A DNA stretch of 64,000 nucleotides from Palaeococcus pacificus DY20341 (lineage in GTDB: Archaea; Methanobacteriota_B; Thermococci; Thermococcales; Thermococcaceae): positions 310,001-374,000 of the forward strand of contig NZ_CP006019.1 of the NCBI RefSeq assembly GCF_000725425.1, read 5' to 3'. The translations under genes and the position numbers were made by a program. This document shows positions 27,115 to 36,284 of the stretch, in pieces; the first letter of the stretch is position 1; each line of letters starts with the position of its first letter. The notes under the pieces are model-generated. The model was not told where the DNA came from, searched no databases, and saw only the letters and a program-made list of their open reading frames with translations.

Positions 27115-27312
27115 ATGATAGTACCCGTAAGGTGCTTCACCTGTGGCAAAGTCATAGGGGACAAATATTATATATTCAAAGAGCGCGTAGAGAAAGGGGA
27201 AGACCCCGAGAAGGTCTTGGACGACCTTGGGTTAGAGAGATACTGCTGTAGAAGGATGATCCTAAGTCACGTTGAACTCATCGACGATGTGATGCACTAC
27301 AGGATATATTAA
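27115..27312 (+). CDS. rpoN: DNA-directed RNA polymerase subunit N
   Basis: A 65-residue zinc-binding Rpb10 homologue that stabilises the D/L platform. Cys7-X2-Cys10 (CFTCGK) and adjacent Cys44-Cys45 (RYCCRRM) form the unusual zinc bundle of the family. ATG 27115 with GGAAGGTG upstream is the start. tRNA-Pro begins 18 nt after its stop. Confidence 0.96.
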   Translation: MIVPVRCFTCGKVIGDKYYIFKERVEKGEDPEKVLDDLGLERYCCRRMILSHVELIDDVMHYRIY

Positions 27313-27330
27313 AAACCACATTTCTTGGCT

Positions 27331-27408
27331 GGGGCCGTGGGGTAGCTTGGTCCATCCTCTCGGCTTGGGGTGCCGGAGACCCGGGTTCAAATCCCGGCGG
27401 CCCCACCA
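27331..27408 (+). tRNA. tRNA-Pro (anticodon GGG)
   Basis: A 78-nt cloverleaf. Acceptor GGGGCCG pairs with CGGCCCC, discriminator A, encoded CCA at 27406-27408. Anticodon arm is CTCGGC-TTGGGGT-GCCGG with GGG anticodon; T arm is CCGGG-TTCAAAT-CCCGG. No intron. It lies between rpoN and rpoK, a place used for a tRNA in related genomes. Confidence 0.96.
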
Positions 27409-27430
27409 AAATTTGCAAAGGTGATGACTA

Positions 27431-27604
27431 ATGTTTAGGTACACGAGGTTTGAAAAGGCGAGAGTTATAGGGGCAAGGGCTTTGCAGATAGCCATGGGTG
27501 CTCCAGTCCTCATTGACGTCCCAAAGAACATAACCCCTTTGGATGCGGCTATCTTAGAGTTTGAAAAAGGAGTAATTCCAATAACCGTTATAAGACCGAG
27601 CTGA
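27431..27604 (+). CDS. rpoK: DNA-directed RNA polymerase subunit K
   Basis: A 57-residue Rpb6/omega homologue that holds the largest subunit in place. It shows the family pattern [21 protein letters not shown] (starting about 3), PVLIDV and the C-terminal [15 protein letters not shown]. It is short and easily missed. AAAGGTGATG precedes ATG 27431. It sits between tRNA-Pro and the enolase-like gene. Confidence 0.96.
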   Translation: MFRYTRFEKARVIGARALQIAMGAPVLIDVPKNITPLDAAILEFEKGVIPITVIRPS

Positions 27605-27614
27605 AGGTGACGCT

Positions 27615-28646
27615 ATGGACACAGTGATAAACAACATAATTGCAAGGATTTCGATACTCAAAGGCGGAAAATACTCAATTGAAGTAGATGTCATAACGCC
27701 TTCGGGCTTTGGTAGATTTGCTTCACCGTTAGAAGCAGATCCAATGCTCTATCTGGTTGAGGCATATAGAGGAGTTAGCGAAGTGGATGAGATTATAGGG
27801 CCCGAGCTAATAGGCTTTGATTCTCAAGATCAAGAGCTCATAGACAGCTATCTATGGGAAATTGATGGAACAGAAGACTTCAGCCACGTTGGCGCAAATA
27901 CGGCTTTGGCAATCTCAATAGCAGTTGCAAAAGCAGCCTCAAACTCAAAGGGAATCCCGCTTTACCGCTACATTGGAGGAACATTCAGCACTGAAATCCC
28001 CGTCCCTATGGTGGAGTTTGGAAGGGATGAGAACTTTAGATACTTGGCAGTAGTGAGGGATATCACAGAAATAAGGGACGTTTTGGATGGAATAGTGAAG
28101 ATTGAGGAGTTTGCAAAGACATGTACTTTGGAAGAGCTATCAGAAGCATCAGAGCTGGCTAGTGAAGAGCTTGGAATTGATGTGGGATTGGGTTTAGTCC
28201 AGCTCAAACCGTTTGAATTGGAAGAGCTTTTGGGGATAGTTGAAAACAACAACGTTGCTTACATTAAGCCTTTGAGCGACGAAGAGGAGGTTTATCTCGA
28301 GCTTATGGCTGAAACTCATGGGGTATTCATAGATGGAGAAAACCTCTTTAGAGCGAAGGATATTTTAGATAGGCGCTACTACAATGCGCTCTCCATAAAG
28401 CCAATCAACTTTGGAACGCTCACCGACGTTTACAACATAGTTAACGACGCTAAGTCGGAGAAGATAACGCCTATAATGGCGGAAGCCACCTTTGAGTCGG
28501 CTGATGAGGCTTTGGTGCACTTGGCCGTAGGGCTTAAAAGCCCGGCGGTCATCTTGAATAAAGACTCGCTCGTTAAAATGAACGAGCTCATTAGAATTGC
28601 CGAGGATTTAGGTGAAAGAGCAAGGATAATAACATTTGAGGGGTGA
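27615..28646 (+). CDS. Enolase-like protein lacking enolase active-site residues
   Basis: A 343-residue paralogue of enolase, shorter than true archaeal enolases of about 430 residues. Family traces remain: [18 protein letters not shown] (starting about 93) matches the enolase GANAILAVS helix, and [13 protein letters not shown] (about 261-273) matches the K-x-NQ-x-GTLTE segment. The catalytic SHRSGETED stretch is replaced by ATFESADEA, so the substrate His is gone, and other metal ligands are not evident. The conserved place between rpoK and uS2 suggests an information-processing or structural role rather than glycolysis. Function unknown. Confidence 0.8.
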   Translation: MDTVINNIIARISILKGGKYSIEVDVITPSGFGRFASPLEADPMLYLVEAYRGVSEVDEIIGPELIGFDSQDQELIDSYLWEIDGTEDFSHVGANTALAISIAVAKAASNSKGIPLYRYIGGTFSTEIPVPMVEFGRDENFRYLAVVRDITEIRDVLDGIVKIEEFAKTCTLEELSEASELASEELGIDVGLGLVQLKPFELEELLGIVENNNVAYIKPLSDEEEVYLELMAETHGVFIDGENLFRAKDILDRRYYNALSIKPINFGTLTDVYNIVNDAKSEKITPIMAEATFESADEALVHLAVGLKSPAVILNKDSLVKMNELIRIAEDLGERARIITFEG

Positions 28647-28651
28647 AAGAA

Positions 28652-29257
28652 ATGGAAGAGTATTTGGTTCCACTTGACCAATATTTGGCAGCTGGTATTC
28701 ACATAGGAACTCAACAAAAGACGAAGGATATGAAGCGCTTTATATACAGGGTCAGACAAGATGGCCTCTACGTTTTGGATGTTAGGAAAACAGACGAGAG
28801 GTTAAGGGCTGCAGGAAAGTTCTTAGCTAAGTTCGACCCTGAAAGCATCTTAGCGGTAAGCGTTAGGCTCTACGGTCAAAAGCCCGTTAAAAAGTTTGGT
28901 GAAGTTACAGGTGCAAGGTCTATCCCAGGAAGATTCCTCCCAGGAACAATGACAAACCCACAAGTTAAGAACTTCATCGAGCCAGATGTTTTGATTGTTA
29001 CAGATCCAAGAGCAGACCACCAAGCCGTTAAAGAGGCCAAGGAAATAGGCATCCCAATAGTTGCTCTTGTTGATACAGAGAACCTCTTGAGCTTCGTTGA
29101 TTTGGCAATCCCAACAAACAACAAGGGTAGAAAGGCCTTAGCTTTAATCTACTGGATACTCGCTAGGGAAGTTCTCTTCAACAGAGGAGAAATCCAAAGC
29201 AGGGAAGACTTTAACGTCACAGTTGAGGATTTCGAGATGAGGATTATTAGGGGATGA
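28652..29257 (+). CDS. rps2: 30S ribosomal protein uS2
   Basis: A 201-residue S2 (eukaryotic SA type). Conserved parts include [20 protein letters not shown] (starting about 12), the [15 protein letters not shown] segment (about 93-107) and [16 protein letters not shown] (starting about 147). The GTG inside the upstream ribosome binding site is not the start; ATG 28652 is. The enolase-like gene ends just upstream and the Memo gene follows after a promoter. Confidence 0.97.
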   Translation: MEEYLVPLDQYLAAGIHIGTQQKTKDMKRFIYRVRQDGLYVLDVRKTDERLRAAGKFLAKFDPESILAVSVRLYGQKPVKKFGEVTGARSIPGRFLPGTMTNPQVKNFIEPDVLIVTDPRADHQAVKEAKEIGIPIVALVDTENLLSFVDLAIPTNNKGRKALALIYWILAREVLFNRGEIQSREDFNVTVEDFEMRIIRG

Positions 29258-29292
29258 TCCCCGTTTTCTCTGTTTTCTCTGCTTCTTAGATT
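29258..29292 (+). terminator. T-rich terminator candidate after uS2
   Basis: CCCCGTTTTCTCTGTTTTCTCTGCTTCTT after the rps2 stop contains repeated T runs and no hairpin, as expected for archaeal oligo-T termination. A TATA box for the next unit lies about 20 nt further on. Confidence 0.45.
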
Positions 29293-29310
29293 TTTGACTT
29301 TATCTTAAAG

Positions 29311-29319
29311 TCTATAAAC
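29311..29319 (+). promoter_or_regulatory. TATA box of the Memo-family gene
   Basis: TCTATAAAC preceded by purine-rich TTAAAG. A start near 29340 would leave a very short leader including GGTGATGACC before ATG 29350. Confidence 0.5.
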
Positions 29320-29349
29320 TTCAAATGCTAATTTCTTTTGGTGATGACC

Positions 29350-30222
29350 ATGAGGTATCCAGCCGTTGCGGGAAGTTTTTATCCAGTTGGTGAAGAGTTA
29401 AAAGAGATGCTTGAGAGCTTTTTTGGAGATTTGGGGGAGGTTGGAAGTGAGAGAAAAATAACTGCTGGGGTTTCACCTCACGCGGGCTATATCTTCTCCG
29501 GCTACACTGCCTCTAGAATTTTTAAAGCGATTTATGAAGACGGCCTTCCTGAGACGTTCGTGATAATTGGACCAAATCACACGGGTTTAGGTTCACCTAT
29601 AGCAATTTACCCTAAAGGAAAATGGGCAACACCTTTAGGGGAAATTAATGTTGATAGTGAACTTGCCAAGACAATAGCAAAACACTCTCAGATGGCAGAC
29701 CTAGATGAGACGGCACATACGTATGAACACTCAATTGAAGTCCAATTACCTTTCATTCAATACATAGCAGAAAAAGCAGGAAGTGAAGTAAAAATAGTGC
29801 CCATCACTTTAGGGCTTCAAGATGAGGAAATTGCAGAGGATTTGGGTAAAGCTATATTTGAAGCCTCTCAAGAGTTGGGAAGGGATGTCGTTGTCATAGC
29901 CAGTACGGACATGATGCACTACGGCCCTGTTTACGGATATGTGCCCTTTAGGGCGAGAGCGGATGATTTGCTCGGCAGGATAAAGGAGTGGGACTTCAGG
30001 ATAATAAGACAAATCCTAAACTTGGATTACAAAGAAATGTTCAAAGAACTTAAGGAGATGGATCACACGATGTGCGGCCCTGGAGGAGTTGCAACTGCAA
30101 TAGTTTACTCTCGCTTAGCTAAAGCTGTTGAAGCAGAGCTTTTATACTACACAACGAGCTTTGACGTGAGCAGAAGCACAGATGCAATAGTAGGTTATGC
30201 TTCGATTGTAATGAGGAGATAG
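29350..30222 (+). CDS. Memo-family protein (AmmeMemoRadiSam system protein B)
   Basis: A 290-residue member of the Memo family, related in fold to class III extradiol dioxygenases but with unclear activity. Motifs are [13 protein letters not shown] at the start, [15 protein letters not shown] (about 43-57) with the first conserved His, GPNHTG (about 75-80), [10 protein letters not shown] (about 127-136) and [12 protein letters not shown] near the C-terminus. It stands directly before mevalonate kinase, as in related archaea. The biochemical role is unknown, and its partners (AMMECR1 domain, radical SAM) are not in this window. Confidence 0.85.
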   Translation: MRYPAVAGSFYPVGEELKEMLESFFGDLGEVGSERKITAGVSPHAGYIFSGYTASRIFKAIYEDGLPETFVIIGPNHTGLGSPIAIYPKGKWATPLGEINVDSELAKTIAKHSQMADLDETAHTYEHSIEVQLPFIQYIAEKAGSEVKIVPITLGLQDEEIAEDLGKAIFEASQELGRDVVVIASTDMMHYGPVYGYVPFRARADDLLGRIKEWDFRIIRQILNLDYKEMFKELKEMDHTMCGPGGVATAIVYSRLAKAVEAELLYYTTSFDVSRSTDAIVGYASIVMRR

Positions 30223-30228
30223 CCAAAA

Positions 30229-30237
30229 CATTTTAAC
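30229..30237 (+). promoter_or_regulatory. TATA-like box upstream of mvk
   Basis: CATTTTAAC in the 49-nt gap. A start near 30259 fits the leader with GGAGGGA before ATG 30272. The mvk and ipk genes would form the transcript. Confidence 0.45.
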
Positions 30238-30271
30238 TTCTCTCGGCTTTTAACTTTTGGAGGGAGCTAAA

Positions 30272-31276
30272 ATGAAAGTCCTTGCATCTGCACCTGCTAA
30301 GATTATACTCTTTGGTGAACACAGCGTTGTTTACGGTAAGCCTGCTATTGCAGCGGCAATAGACTTGAGGACTTACGTTTGGGCATCATTTAATGAAAAA
30401 AGAGCTATTAAAATTGAGGCGAAGGATATTAAAGTTCCTGGCTTGACGGTCTCATTTTCCGAAAACGAGATTTACTTTGAGAGTGACTATGGAAAAGCCG
30501 CTGAGGTTTTGAGCTATGTTAAGCAGGCTATTGAAATCGTAAGAGATGAGGCAGACAAAAACGGTAAGGGCATAACCGTTTCGATAACTTCACAAATACC
30601 TGTTGGTGCTGGACTGGGCTCATCAGCGGCTGTGGCAGTTGCCACAATAGGTGCGGTTTCTAAGCTTTTTGGTTTGGAGCTTACACCTGAAGAAGTGGCA
30701 AAGCTCGGTCATAAGGTTGAACTCCTCGTCCAAGGCGCTTCTAGTGGAATCGATCCCACAGTTTCAGCTGTTGGGGGCTTTCTTTACTATCAAAAGGGCT
30801 CGTTTGAAGAGCTGCCTGTTGTTGAGCTCCCTATGGTTGTGGGCTATACCGGCACGAGCGGTTCAACAAAGGAGCTCGTAGCAAAGGTCAGGCGGAACCT
30901 CAACGACATGCCTGATGTGATGCAGCCCATAATTGACTCCATGGGGAAGGTTGTTGAGAGAGCGAAGGAGATTATTTTGGCCAACTATGACAGCAGAATC
31001 AAGTTTGAGCTGCTTGGCAAGCTAATGAACATCAACCACGGTCTCTTAGATGCAATAGGGGTCTCAACTAAAGGTTTAAGTGACCTCGTTTATGCTTCGA
31101 GGGAGGCGGGAGCAATTGGTGCCAAAATTACTGGCGCTGGTGGAGGAGGATGCATGTACGCCCTCGCACCTGGGAAGCAGAGTGAAGTTGCAACGGCCAT
31201 AAGGATTGTCGGTGGAATGCCGATGATAACTAAGATAAGCCGCGAAGGAGTTAGGATTGAGGAGGTCGTCGAATGA
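30272..31276 (+). CDS. mvk: Mevalonate kinase
   Basis: A 334-residue GHMP kinase that phosphorylates mevalonate at the 5 position, the first kinase step of archaeal isoprenoid synthesis. Motifs are [19 protein letters not shown] (starting about 7), the ATP-binding [13 protein letters not shown] (about 110-122) and the C-terminal [16 protein letters not shown] (about 283-298). ATG 30272 follows GGAGGGA. It overlaps ipk by 4 nt, placing two successive pathway genes in one unit. Confidence 0.96.
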   Translation: MKVLASAPAKIILFGEHSVVYGKPAIAAAIDLRTYVWASFNEKRAIKIEAKDIKVPGLTVSFSENEIYFESDYGKAAEVLSYVKQAIEIVRDEADKNGKGITVSITSQIPVGAGLGSSAAVAVATIGAVSKLFGLELTPEEVAKLGHKVELLVQGASSGIDPTVSAVGGFLYYQKGSFEELPVVELPMVVGYTGTSGSTKELVAKVRRNLNDMPDVMQPIIDSMGKVVERAKEIILANYDSRIKFELLGKLMNINHGLLDAIGVSTKGLSDLVYASREAGAIGAKITGAGGGGCMYALAPGKQSEVATAIRIVGGMPMITKISREGVRIEEVVE

Positions 31277-32052
31277 TAATTATCAAGCTCGGTGGGAGCG
31301 TAATAAGTGACAAGAAAACTCCCTATTCCTTCAACAAGGACATCGTTAAGGGAATAGCGAAAGAAATTGCCGGCTTTTATCCCGAGGAGGGCTTTATTCT
31401 TGTTCACGGCGGCGGCAGCTTTGGACATCCTAATGCAAAAGAATATCGCATTAGGGAAGGCCTTACTAAGGATGTGAAGCGCAAGAGGATAGGCTTCTCA
31501 AAGACCCACCAAGCGATGCTGAAGCTCAACGACTTGATAATCAATGTTTTCCTTGAAGAAGGACTGCCCGCTTACTCTGTCTCGTCTTCTTCGATATTCC
31601 TGATAGAAAAAGGTGATATAGTCTACGGAGAGCTTGAGATTTTGAGGAAGCTCCTTGAGAAGGACTTTATTCCAATTTTGTTCGGAGACACAGCAATAGC
31701 TCTCGACAAGGGGATAGACATCCTCTCTGGAGACCAGATAGTCAGCTATCTAGCGAAGATGCTCAAGTCGAGCAAAGTTATATTCCTTATGGATGTTGAC
31801 GGAATCTACAACAAAAACCCAAAGGGAGAGGATGCTAAGCTTATAGAAGAGCTCAGCAGTGAAGAGATTGAGCATCTCCTCAAAAGCTCAGAATCCTCAG
31901 GAATTGATGTTACGGGTGGAATTGGAAACAAGCTCCGCGAAGCCCTCAAGATTTCTAGCTATTCGGAGGTTTACTTCATAAACGGGAAAGTTAGGGGTAA
32001 CCTGACCAAAGCACTTAAAGGGGAAAAGGTTGGCACGAGGATTAAAGCTTAG
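31273..32052 (+). CDS. Isopentenyl phosphate kinase
   Basis: A 259-residue amino acid kinase-fold enzyme that converts isopentenyl phosphate to isopentenyl diphosphate in the archaeal mevalonate pathway. Visible features are the [11 protein letters not shown] phosphate-binding start (about 4-14), VHGGGSFGH (44-52), whose last His corresponds to the catalytic His of characterised IPKs, [17 protein letters not shown] (about 140-156) and [10 protein letters not shown] (about 215-224). It is co-translated with mvk. Confidence 0.94.
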   Translation: MIIIKLGGSVISDKKTPYSFNKDIVKGIAKEIAGFYPEEGFILVHGGGSFGHPNAKEYRIREGLTKDVKRKRIGFSKTHQAMLKLNDLIINVFLEEGLPAYSVSSSSIFLIEKGDIVYGELEILRKLLEKDFIPILFGDTAIALDKGIDILSGDQIVSYLAKMLKSSKVIFLMDVDGIYNKNPKGEDAKLIEELSSEEIEHLLKSSESSGIDVTGGIGNKLREALKISSYSEVYFINGKVRGNLTKALKGEKVGTRIKA

Positions 32053-32181
32053 GTTGTGGCCTTTCATTTTTTATCCCTATTTTATCAGACTTTTTTGGCA
32101 AACTGATTCTACAAGATAAGGAGATTCTGCCAAATGATAACTCTAGACGATAAATAATAAACTACTCCTGTGAATAGAAAA

Positions 32182-32190
32182 CTTTAAATA
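32182..32190 (+). promoter_or_regulatory. TATA box upstream of the small membrane protein
   Basis: CTTTAAATA after GAAAA, in the 166-nt gap following ipk. The predicted start near 32212 lies only a few bases before the possible start codons TTG 32219 and ATG 32224. Confidence 0.55.
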
Positions 32191-32218
32191 GATTAACTCA
32201 TAAGTTAACTAGTAGTGG

Positions 32219-32584
32219 TTGCTATGTATAAAAAAACACTCTTTGGATTTTTCTAATATTTTCCTTGGGCTAATAGCTGATTTAGCTGTGATAATCTTCC
32301 TTTCAGCTGTTATAGGTGCATTATTCTATGAAATAGCTACATATATCGGCGCGGCAAAACTCGGAAAGGCCCTCATCTTTTCAACTCTCGCTGTTGTTTC
32401 TGCACTAGTATTCAGCTCAGGAGCCTTTGAAATCTCCGAAAGCTTTCACATGAGCAAGCGTGTAAATTACGCTTTATTGGCCTCTCTCATAACAGGGGTT
32501 GCACTGCTCTTCTATTTTGACCAATACGCTTCAGCAAGCGTACTTTTGGGGGCTTTAATAGCTTTTCTTAACCAAAAGCAATGA
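32219..32584 (+). CDS. Small unrecognised membrane protein, start or frame uncertain
   Basis: A 121-residue frame with four hydrophobic segments (about 13-45, 49-67, 82-100, 101-117). I do not recognise the family. It lies in the isoprenoid cluster between ipk and the IPP isomerase gene. The start is odd: the good ATG at 32224 is in a different frame, reads only [10 protein letters not shown] and then stops, while the long frame must start at TTG 32219. Both frames share a run of seven A (32230-32236); removing one A would join them. So this is either a leaderless TTG start, a frameshift mutation, or a sequence error. Confidence 0.5.
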   Translation: MLCIKKHSLDFSNIFLGLIADLAVIIFLSAVIGALFYEIATYIGAAKLGKALIFSTLAVVSALVFSSGAFEISESFHMSKRVNYALLASLITGVALLFYFDQYASASVLLGALIAFLNQKQ

Positions 32585-32615
32585 TGAACTCAACATCACT
32601 GCGCCATCCAAAAAC

Positions 32616-32622
32616 CTATTAA
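32616..32622 (+). promoter_or_regulatory. TATA-like box upstream of the IPP isomerase gene
   Basis: CTATTAA preceded by AAAAC. A start near 32645 would give a leader of about 10 nt carrying GGTGGTG before ATG 32655. Confidence 0.4.
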
Positions 32623-32654
32623 CCTCTTCTTCCCTTTTTTCTTTGGTGGTGCTT

Positions 32655-33785
32655 ATGGATTATTTCGATAAGGAAGAGCTCACGGTTATTAGAAAGTTCG
32701 AGCACATAGAGCACTGCTTAAAGAAAGAGGTAGAAGCTCATGTGAGTGCTCAATTTGAGAATATACACTTTGTCCACATGTCATTGCCTGAGATAGACAA
32801 GGAGGAGATTGATCTAAGTGTAGAGTTCCTCGGAAGGAAGTTTGATTATCCGATAATGATTGCGGGAATGACAGGAGGAACTAAAGGTTCGCAGCTTGCG
32901 GGGAAGATAAACAAGACCTTAGCTAAAGCTGCCCAAGAGCTCAACATTCCAATGGGTGTTGGCAGTCAAAGGGCAATGATTAGAAAGCCTGAGACTTGGG
33001 AAAGCTACTACGTTAGAGATGTAGCTCCCGATGTCTTTCTCGTCGGCAACCTAGGCGCACCCCAGTTTTCCGAAACAATGCCCAATCGCTATGGTATTGA
33101 GGAAGCCATCAAAGCTGTCGAGACAATTCAAGCTGACGCTTTGGCCTTTCACATGAATCCTCTCCAAGAGAGTGTCCAACCAGAAGGAGATACCCAATAC
33201 AGGGGCGTTTTGAATGCTTTGGCTGAGCTTAAGAGTGAGTTTCCCTATCCAATAATAGCTAAGGAAACGGGCGCAGGGGTTTCCAAAGAAGTTGCTGTAA
33301 AGCTTGAGAGCATTGGGATTGATGCTGTGGATGTAGGTGGCCTCGGTGGGACTTCATGGAGCGGTGTGGAGTATTATAGAGCTAAAGATGAGAGGAGCAA
33401 AAATCTAGCTTTGAAGTTCTGGGACTGGGGCATTCCAACAGCTCTCAGCGTTGCAGAAGTTAGGTATGCAACAGATTTGCCAATAATTTCAACGGGTGGC
33501 ATTAGGGATGGCATTCAAATAGCCAAAGCCTTAGCCTTGGGAGCTAATTTGGCCGGTGTAGCTTTACCTCTCTTAAAGCCTGCGGCAAAGGGTGATGTTG
33601 AAGGCGTTATAAAGGTTCTTGAGCGCTACATAAACGAGCTCAGGAATGCCATGTTCCTCGTTGGTGCAAAGAATGTGGTCGAGCTTAGAAAAGTGCCCCT
33701 CGTGGTTACAGGCTTTGCGAGGGAGTGGCTTGAGCAGAGGATAGAGTTATGGGAGTTTTTGAGGGAGAGGAGAAGGATCCTTTGA
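32655..33785 (+). CDS. fni: Type II isopentenyl-diphosphate delta-isomerase
   Basis: A 376-residue FMN- and NADPH-dependent isomerase that interconverts IPP and DMAPP. Visible parts are the [12 protein letters not shown] segment (about 70-81), GVGSQRAMI (about 99-107), [15 protein letters not shown] (about 164-178), the [11 protein letters not shown] flavin/phosphate region (about 227-237) and [19 protein letters not shown] near 276. It is the TIM-barrel enzyme used by archaea instead of the type I isomerase. It precedes RNase J and prenyl diphosphate synthase. Confidence 0.96.
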   Translation: MDYFDKEELTVIRKFEHIEHCLKKEVEAHVSAQFENIHFVHMSLPEIDKEEIDLSVEFLGRKFDYPIMIAGMTGGTKGSQLAGKINKTLAKAAQELNIPMGVGSQRAMIRKPETWESYYVRDVAPDVFLVGNLGAPQFSETMPNRYGIEEAIKAVETIQADALAFHMNPLQESVQPEGDTQYRGVLNALAELKSEFPYPIIAKETGAGVSKEVAVKLESIGIDAVDVGGLGGTSWSGVEYYRAKDERSKNLALKFWDWGIPTALSVAEVRYATDLPIISTGGIRDGIQIAKALALGANLAGVALPLLKPAAKGDVEGVIKVLERYINELRNAMFLVGAKNVVELRKVPLVVTGFAREWLEQRIELWEFLRERRRIL

Positions 33786-33811
33786 CTTTTCTTATATTTG
33801 ATAATGCACAC

Positions 33812-33820
33812 CTTTTTAAA
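33812..33820 (+). promoter_or_regulatory. TATA box of the RNase J gene
   Basis: CTTTTTAAA after GCACAC. The start is expected near 33842, which makes a leader of about 85 nt that begins right at a stable hairpin (33847-33865) and includes a second one (33878-33900). Confidence 0.6.
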
Positions 33821-33846
33821 CCTCTCCTACAAGTATAGATTAACCC

Positions 33847-33900
33847 GATGAGGTTCCGCCTCATCACTTAAAGGGCCGAGGCCGACGAAAAGTCCGCCTC
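33847..33900 (+). promoter_or_regulatory. Two-hairpin structured leader of RNase J
   Basis: Hairpin A: GATGAGG, loop TTCCG, CCTCATC (33847-33865). Hairpin B: GAGGC, C/C mismatch, GAC, loop GAAAA, GTC, GCCTC (33878-33900). Both lie in the predicted mRNA leader, and the Shine-Dalgarno GGAGGAAAGGA follows at 33915-33925. A hairpin near the 5' end could block 5'-to-3' decay, which would be an apt control for an RNase J gene. No known riboswitch class matches. Confidence 0.5.
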
Positions 33901-33926
33901 TCGATAAAATGAATGGAGGAAAGGAA

Positions 33927-35249
33927 ATGATAACAATCTACACAATAGGCGGCTACGAAGAAGTGGGCAAAAACATGACCGCTGTGGAATACAACGGTGA
34001 AGTCGTTATAGTGGATATGGGAATAAGGCTCGATCGTGTTCTAATCCATGAGGATGTGAACTTTCAAAAGATGAGTTCGAGAGACCTTAGAAAGTTGGGT
34101 GCGATACCCGATGATAAGGCGATTAGGAATAAGAAAGTGGTGGCAATTGCCCTCTCGCATGGACACTTAGACCACATTGGAGCTGTTGCTAAATTAGCCC
34201 CCCACTATCCAGACGTTCCTATCTACGGGACGCCATATACGATAAAGCTCACTAAAAATGAGGTTAGGGGTGAGCAGTACTTTGAGGTAAAGAATCCTAT
34301 GTACGAGACGAACTACGGCGAGATAGTCCAAGTTAGTGAGAACCTCGCAATAGAGTTTGTCCAAATTACTCACTCAATTCCACAGTCTTCTATAGTTGTA
34401 ATACATACACCTGAAGGGGCTGTAGTTTATGCCTGCGACTACAAGTTTGATAACAACAATCCCATTGGCGAAAAGCCCGACTACAAGCGTCTGAGGGAGA
34501 TTGGCAAAGAAGGAGTTAAAGTGTTTGTCCCTGAGTCTACGCGTGTTTCCGAACAGACGAAGACACCAAGCGAAGCCGCTGCAAAGCTTCTCTTGGAGGA
34601 CTTCTTCCTTTATGAAGGAATGGAGGAGAAGGGACTAATTACAACGACATTTGCTTCCCACATCGCCCGTTTGCAAGAACTCATTGAGATTGCAAACAAG
34701 ATGGGCAGACAAGCTGTTTTAGTTGGTAGGTCACTCTCAAAATACACGGGAATAGCGAAGCAGCTTGGCCTCATTAAAATGAAGGGAGCAAAGGCTGTTA
34801 GAAGTCCAAATGCTGTCAAAAACACGTTAAAGGAAGTTTCCCAAGCGAAGGAAAACTATCTGCTTATCGTCACGGGTCATCAAGGGGAGCCCGGCGCTGT
34901 TTTAACTAGAATGGCTAACGGAGAGCTCTACAACATAGGAAAGGAAGACACCGTTGTATTCTCCGCTGGAGTTATTCCAAATCCCCTCAACATAGCGCAG
35001 CGCTACGCTTTAGAGATAAAGCTTAGAATGAGAGGGGTTAGACTGGTCAAGGACTTACACGTATCAGGTCATGCATCAAGAGAAGACCACCGCTATTTAA
35101 TTAAGCTCTTAAATCCCGAGAACATTGTCCCAGCTCATGGAGAGTTTAGAATGCTCACCCACTATGCCGAGCTTGCTGAAGAGGAAGGTTATTTAATTGG
35201 AAGGGATGTATTTGTATCAAGAAATGGATATAAGGTTGAGATTAAATGA
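33927..35249 (+). CDS. rnj: RNase J-type beta-CASP exoribonuclease
   Basis: A 440-residue metallo-beta-lactamase/beta-CASP nuclease of the archaeal RNase J group, expected to degrade RNA 5'-to-3'. It has SHGHLDH (77-83) as the HxHxDH zinc motif, VYACDYKFDN (about 165-174) with the metal-bridging Asp, a beta-CASP insert including VLVGRSLSKYTG, and the C-terminal VSGHASREDHRYL and VPAHGEFRML motifs. ATG 33927 follows GGAGGAAAGGA; the ATG at 33909 lies before that site. It is unusually embedded among isoprenoid genes, as in related archaea. Confidence 0.93.
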   Translation: MITIYTIGGYEEVGKNMTAVEYNGEVVIVDMGIRLDRVLIHEDVNFQKMSSRDLRKLGAIPDDKAIRNKKVVAIALSHGHLDHIGAVAKLAPHYPDVPIYGTPYTIKLTKNEVRGEQYFEVKNPMYETNYGEIVQVSENLAIEFVQITHSIPQSSIVVIHTPEGAVVYACDYKFDNNNPIGEKPDYKRLREIGKEGVKVFVPESTRVSEQTKTPSEAAAKLLLEDFFLYEGMEEKGLITTTFASHIARLQELIEIANKMGRQAVLVGRSLSKYTGIAKQLGLIKMKGAKAVRSPNAVKNTLKEVSQAKENYLLIVTGHQGEPGAVLTRMANGELYNIGKEDTVVFSAGVIPNPLNIAQRYALEIKLRMRGVRLVKDLHVSGHASREDHRYLIKLLNPENIVPAHGEFRMLTHYAELAEEEGYLIGRDVFVSRNGYKVEIK

Positions 35250-35258
35250 GGTGGTATC

Positions 35259-36284
35259 ATGAAGTTCGACCCACTCTTTAAAGCCATGAAGGAAAAGGCT
35301 AAGTTTGTTGATGAGGCCATATTTGAGCTTATCCCTGAAAAGGAGCCAAGGAAACTTTATGATGCGGCAAGGCATTACCCATTAGCAGGCGGAAAAAGGG
35401 TAAGGCCCTTTGTAGTCTTAAGCGCTGCAGAGGCAGTTGGTGGAGATTGGCAAAAAGCTCTTTACGGGGCAGTGGCCGTTGAATTGCTCCACAACTACTC
35501 CCTCGTGCACGATGATATAATGGACATGGACGAAAAGAGAAGGGGCAAACCAACTGTCCATAAGGTATGGGGCGTAAACATGGGCATATTAGCCGGAGAC
35601 CTGCTTTTCTCAAAGGTCTTTGAAGCGATAGCGAAGATCCCTGTAGATGCTAAAAAAGTAGTTAGAATTCTCGACGTCATGGCCACAACTTCAAACGAAC
35701 TTTGCGAAGGCCAAGCTATGGACATAGACTTTGAGACGAGAAACGACGTCACTGTAGAGGAGTACATGACGATGATAAGCGGCAAAACAGGAGCGTTGAT
35801 AGACGGTTCAGCTACAATTGGGGCAATCATTGGAACGGACAACGAGGAGTATATACAAGCGCTCTCAAAGTACGGAAGAAACGTGGGAATAGCCTTCCAA
35901 ATTTGGGATGACGTTCTCGACTTGATAGCTGATGAGGAAAAGCTTGGAAAGCCAGTTGGAAGCGACATAAGAAAGGGCAAGAGGACTATAATTGTGGCGC
36001 ACTTCCTTGAGCATGCAAGCGAAGAGGATAAGGCAGAGTTCTTCAAGGTCTTTGGAAAATATGCGGGCGATGTAAAGGGCAACGCAGTCATTGAAGAAGA
36101 TGTTAAGGCAGAAGTTGAGAAAGCTATAGAGCTCCTCAAAAAGTATGGAAGCATTGACTATGCTGCAAAGCTCGCCAAAGATTTAGCCAATGAAGCGAAG
36201 GAAGCTCTTAAAATCCTCCCAGAGAGTGAAGCAAGGAAGAACTTAGAGCTCTTGGCGGACTTCATAGTCGAGAGGGAGTATTAG
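35259..36284 (+). CDS. idsA: Polyprenyl (geranylgeranyl/farnesyl) diphosphate synthase
   Basis: A 341-residue trans-prenyltransferase that condenses IPP with allylic diphosphates to supply archaeal lipid chains. The first Asp-rich motif is DDIMD (85-89), the second is DDVLD (about 217-221), and GGKRVRPF lies near 44-51. The residues preceding the first Asp motif (LLHNYSLVH) limit chain length; bifunctional C15/C20 products are typical of this archaeal type, which is inference here. It ends in a 4-nt tail-to-tail overlap with a gene on the other strand. Confidence 0.95.
   Translation: MKFDPLFKAMKEKAKFVDEAIFELIPEKEPRKLYDAARHYPLAGGKRVRPFVVLSAAEAVGGDWQKALYGAVAVELLHNYSLVHDDIMDMDEKRRGKPTVHKVWGVNMGILAGDLLFSKVFEAIAKIPVDAKKVVRILDVMATTSNELCEGQAMDIDFETRNDVTVEEYMTMISGKTGALIDGSATIGAIIGTDNEEYIQALSKYGRNVGIAFQIWDDVLDLIADEEKLGKPVGSDIRKGKRTIIVAHFLEHASEEDKAEFFKVFGKYAGDVKGNAVIEEDVKAEVEKAIELLKKYGSIDYAAKLAKDLANEAKEALKILPESEARKNLELLADFIVEREY

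Noticed and set aside
33847-33900. Fluoride riboswitch in the RNase J leader
   Set aside because: GATGAGG looks like part of the crcB motif, but the required AAAC and GCTGATG-CCTC pairing downstream is absent, and the gene is not a fluoride transporter.
35495-36154. Long minus-strand frame of 219 codons within the prenyl synthase gene
   Set aside because: It is an antisense shadow of a strongly conserved gene; composition is Ser/Leu/Pro-rich without motifs.
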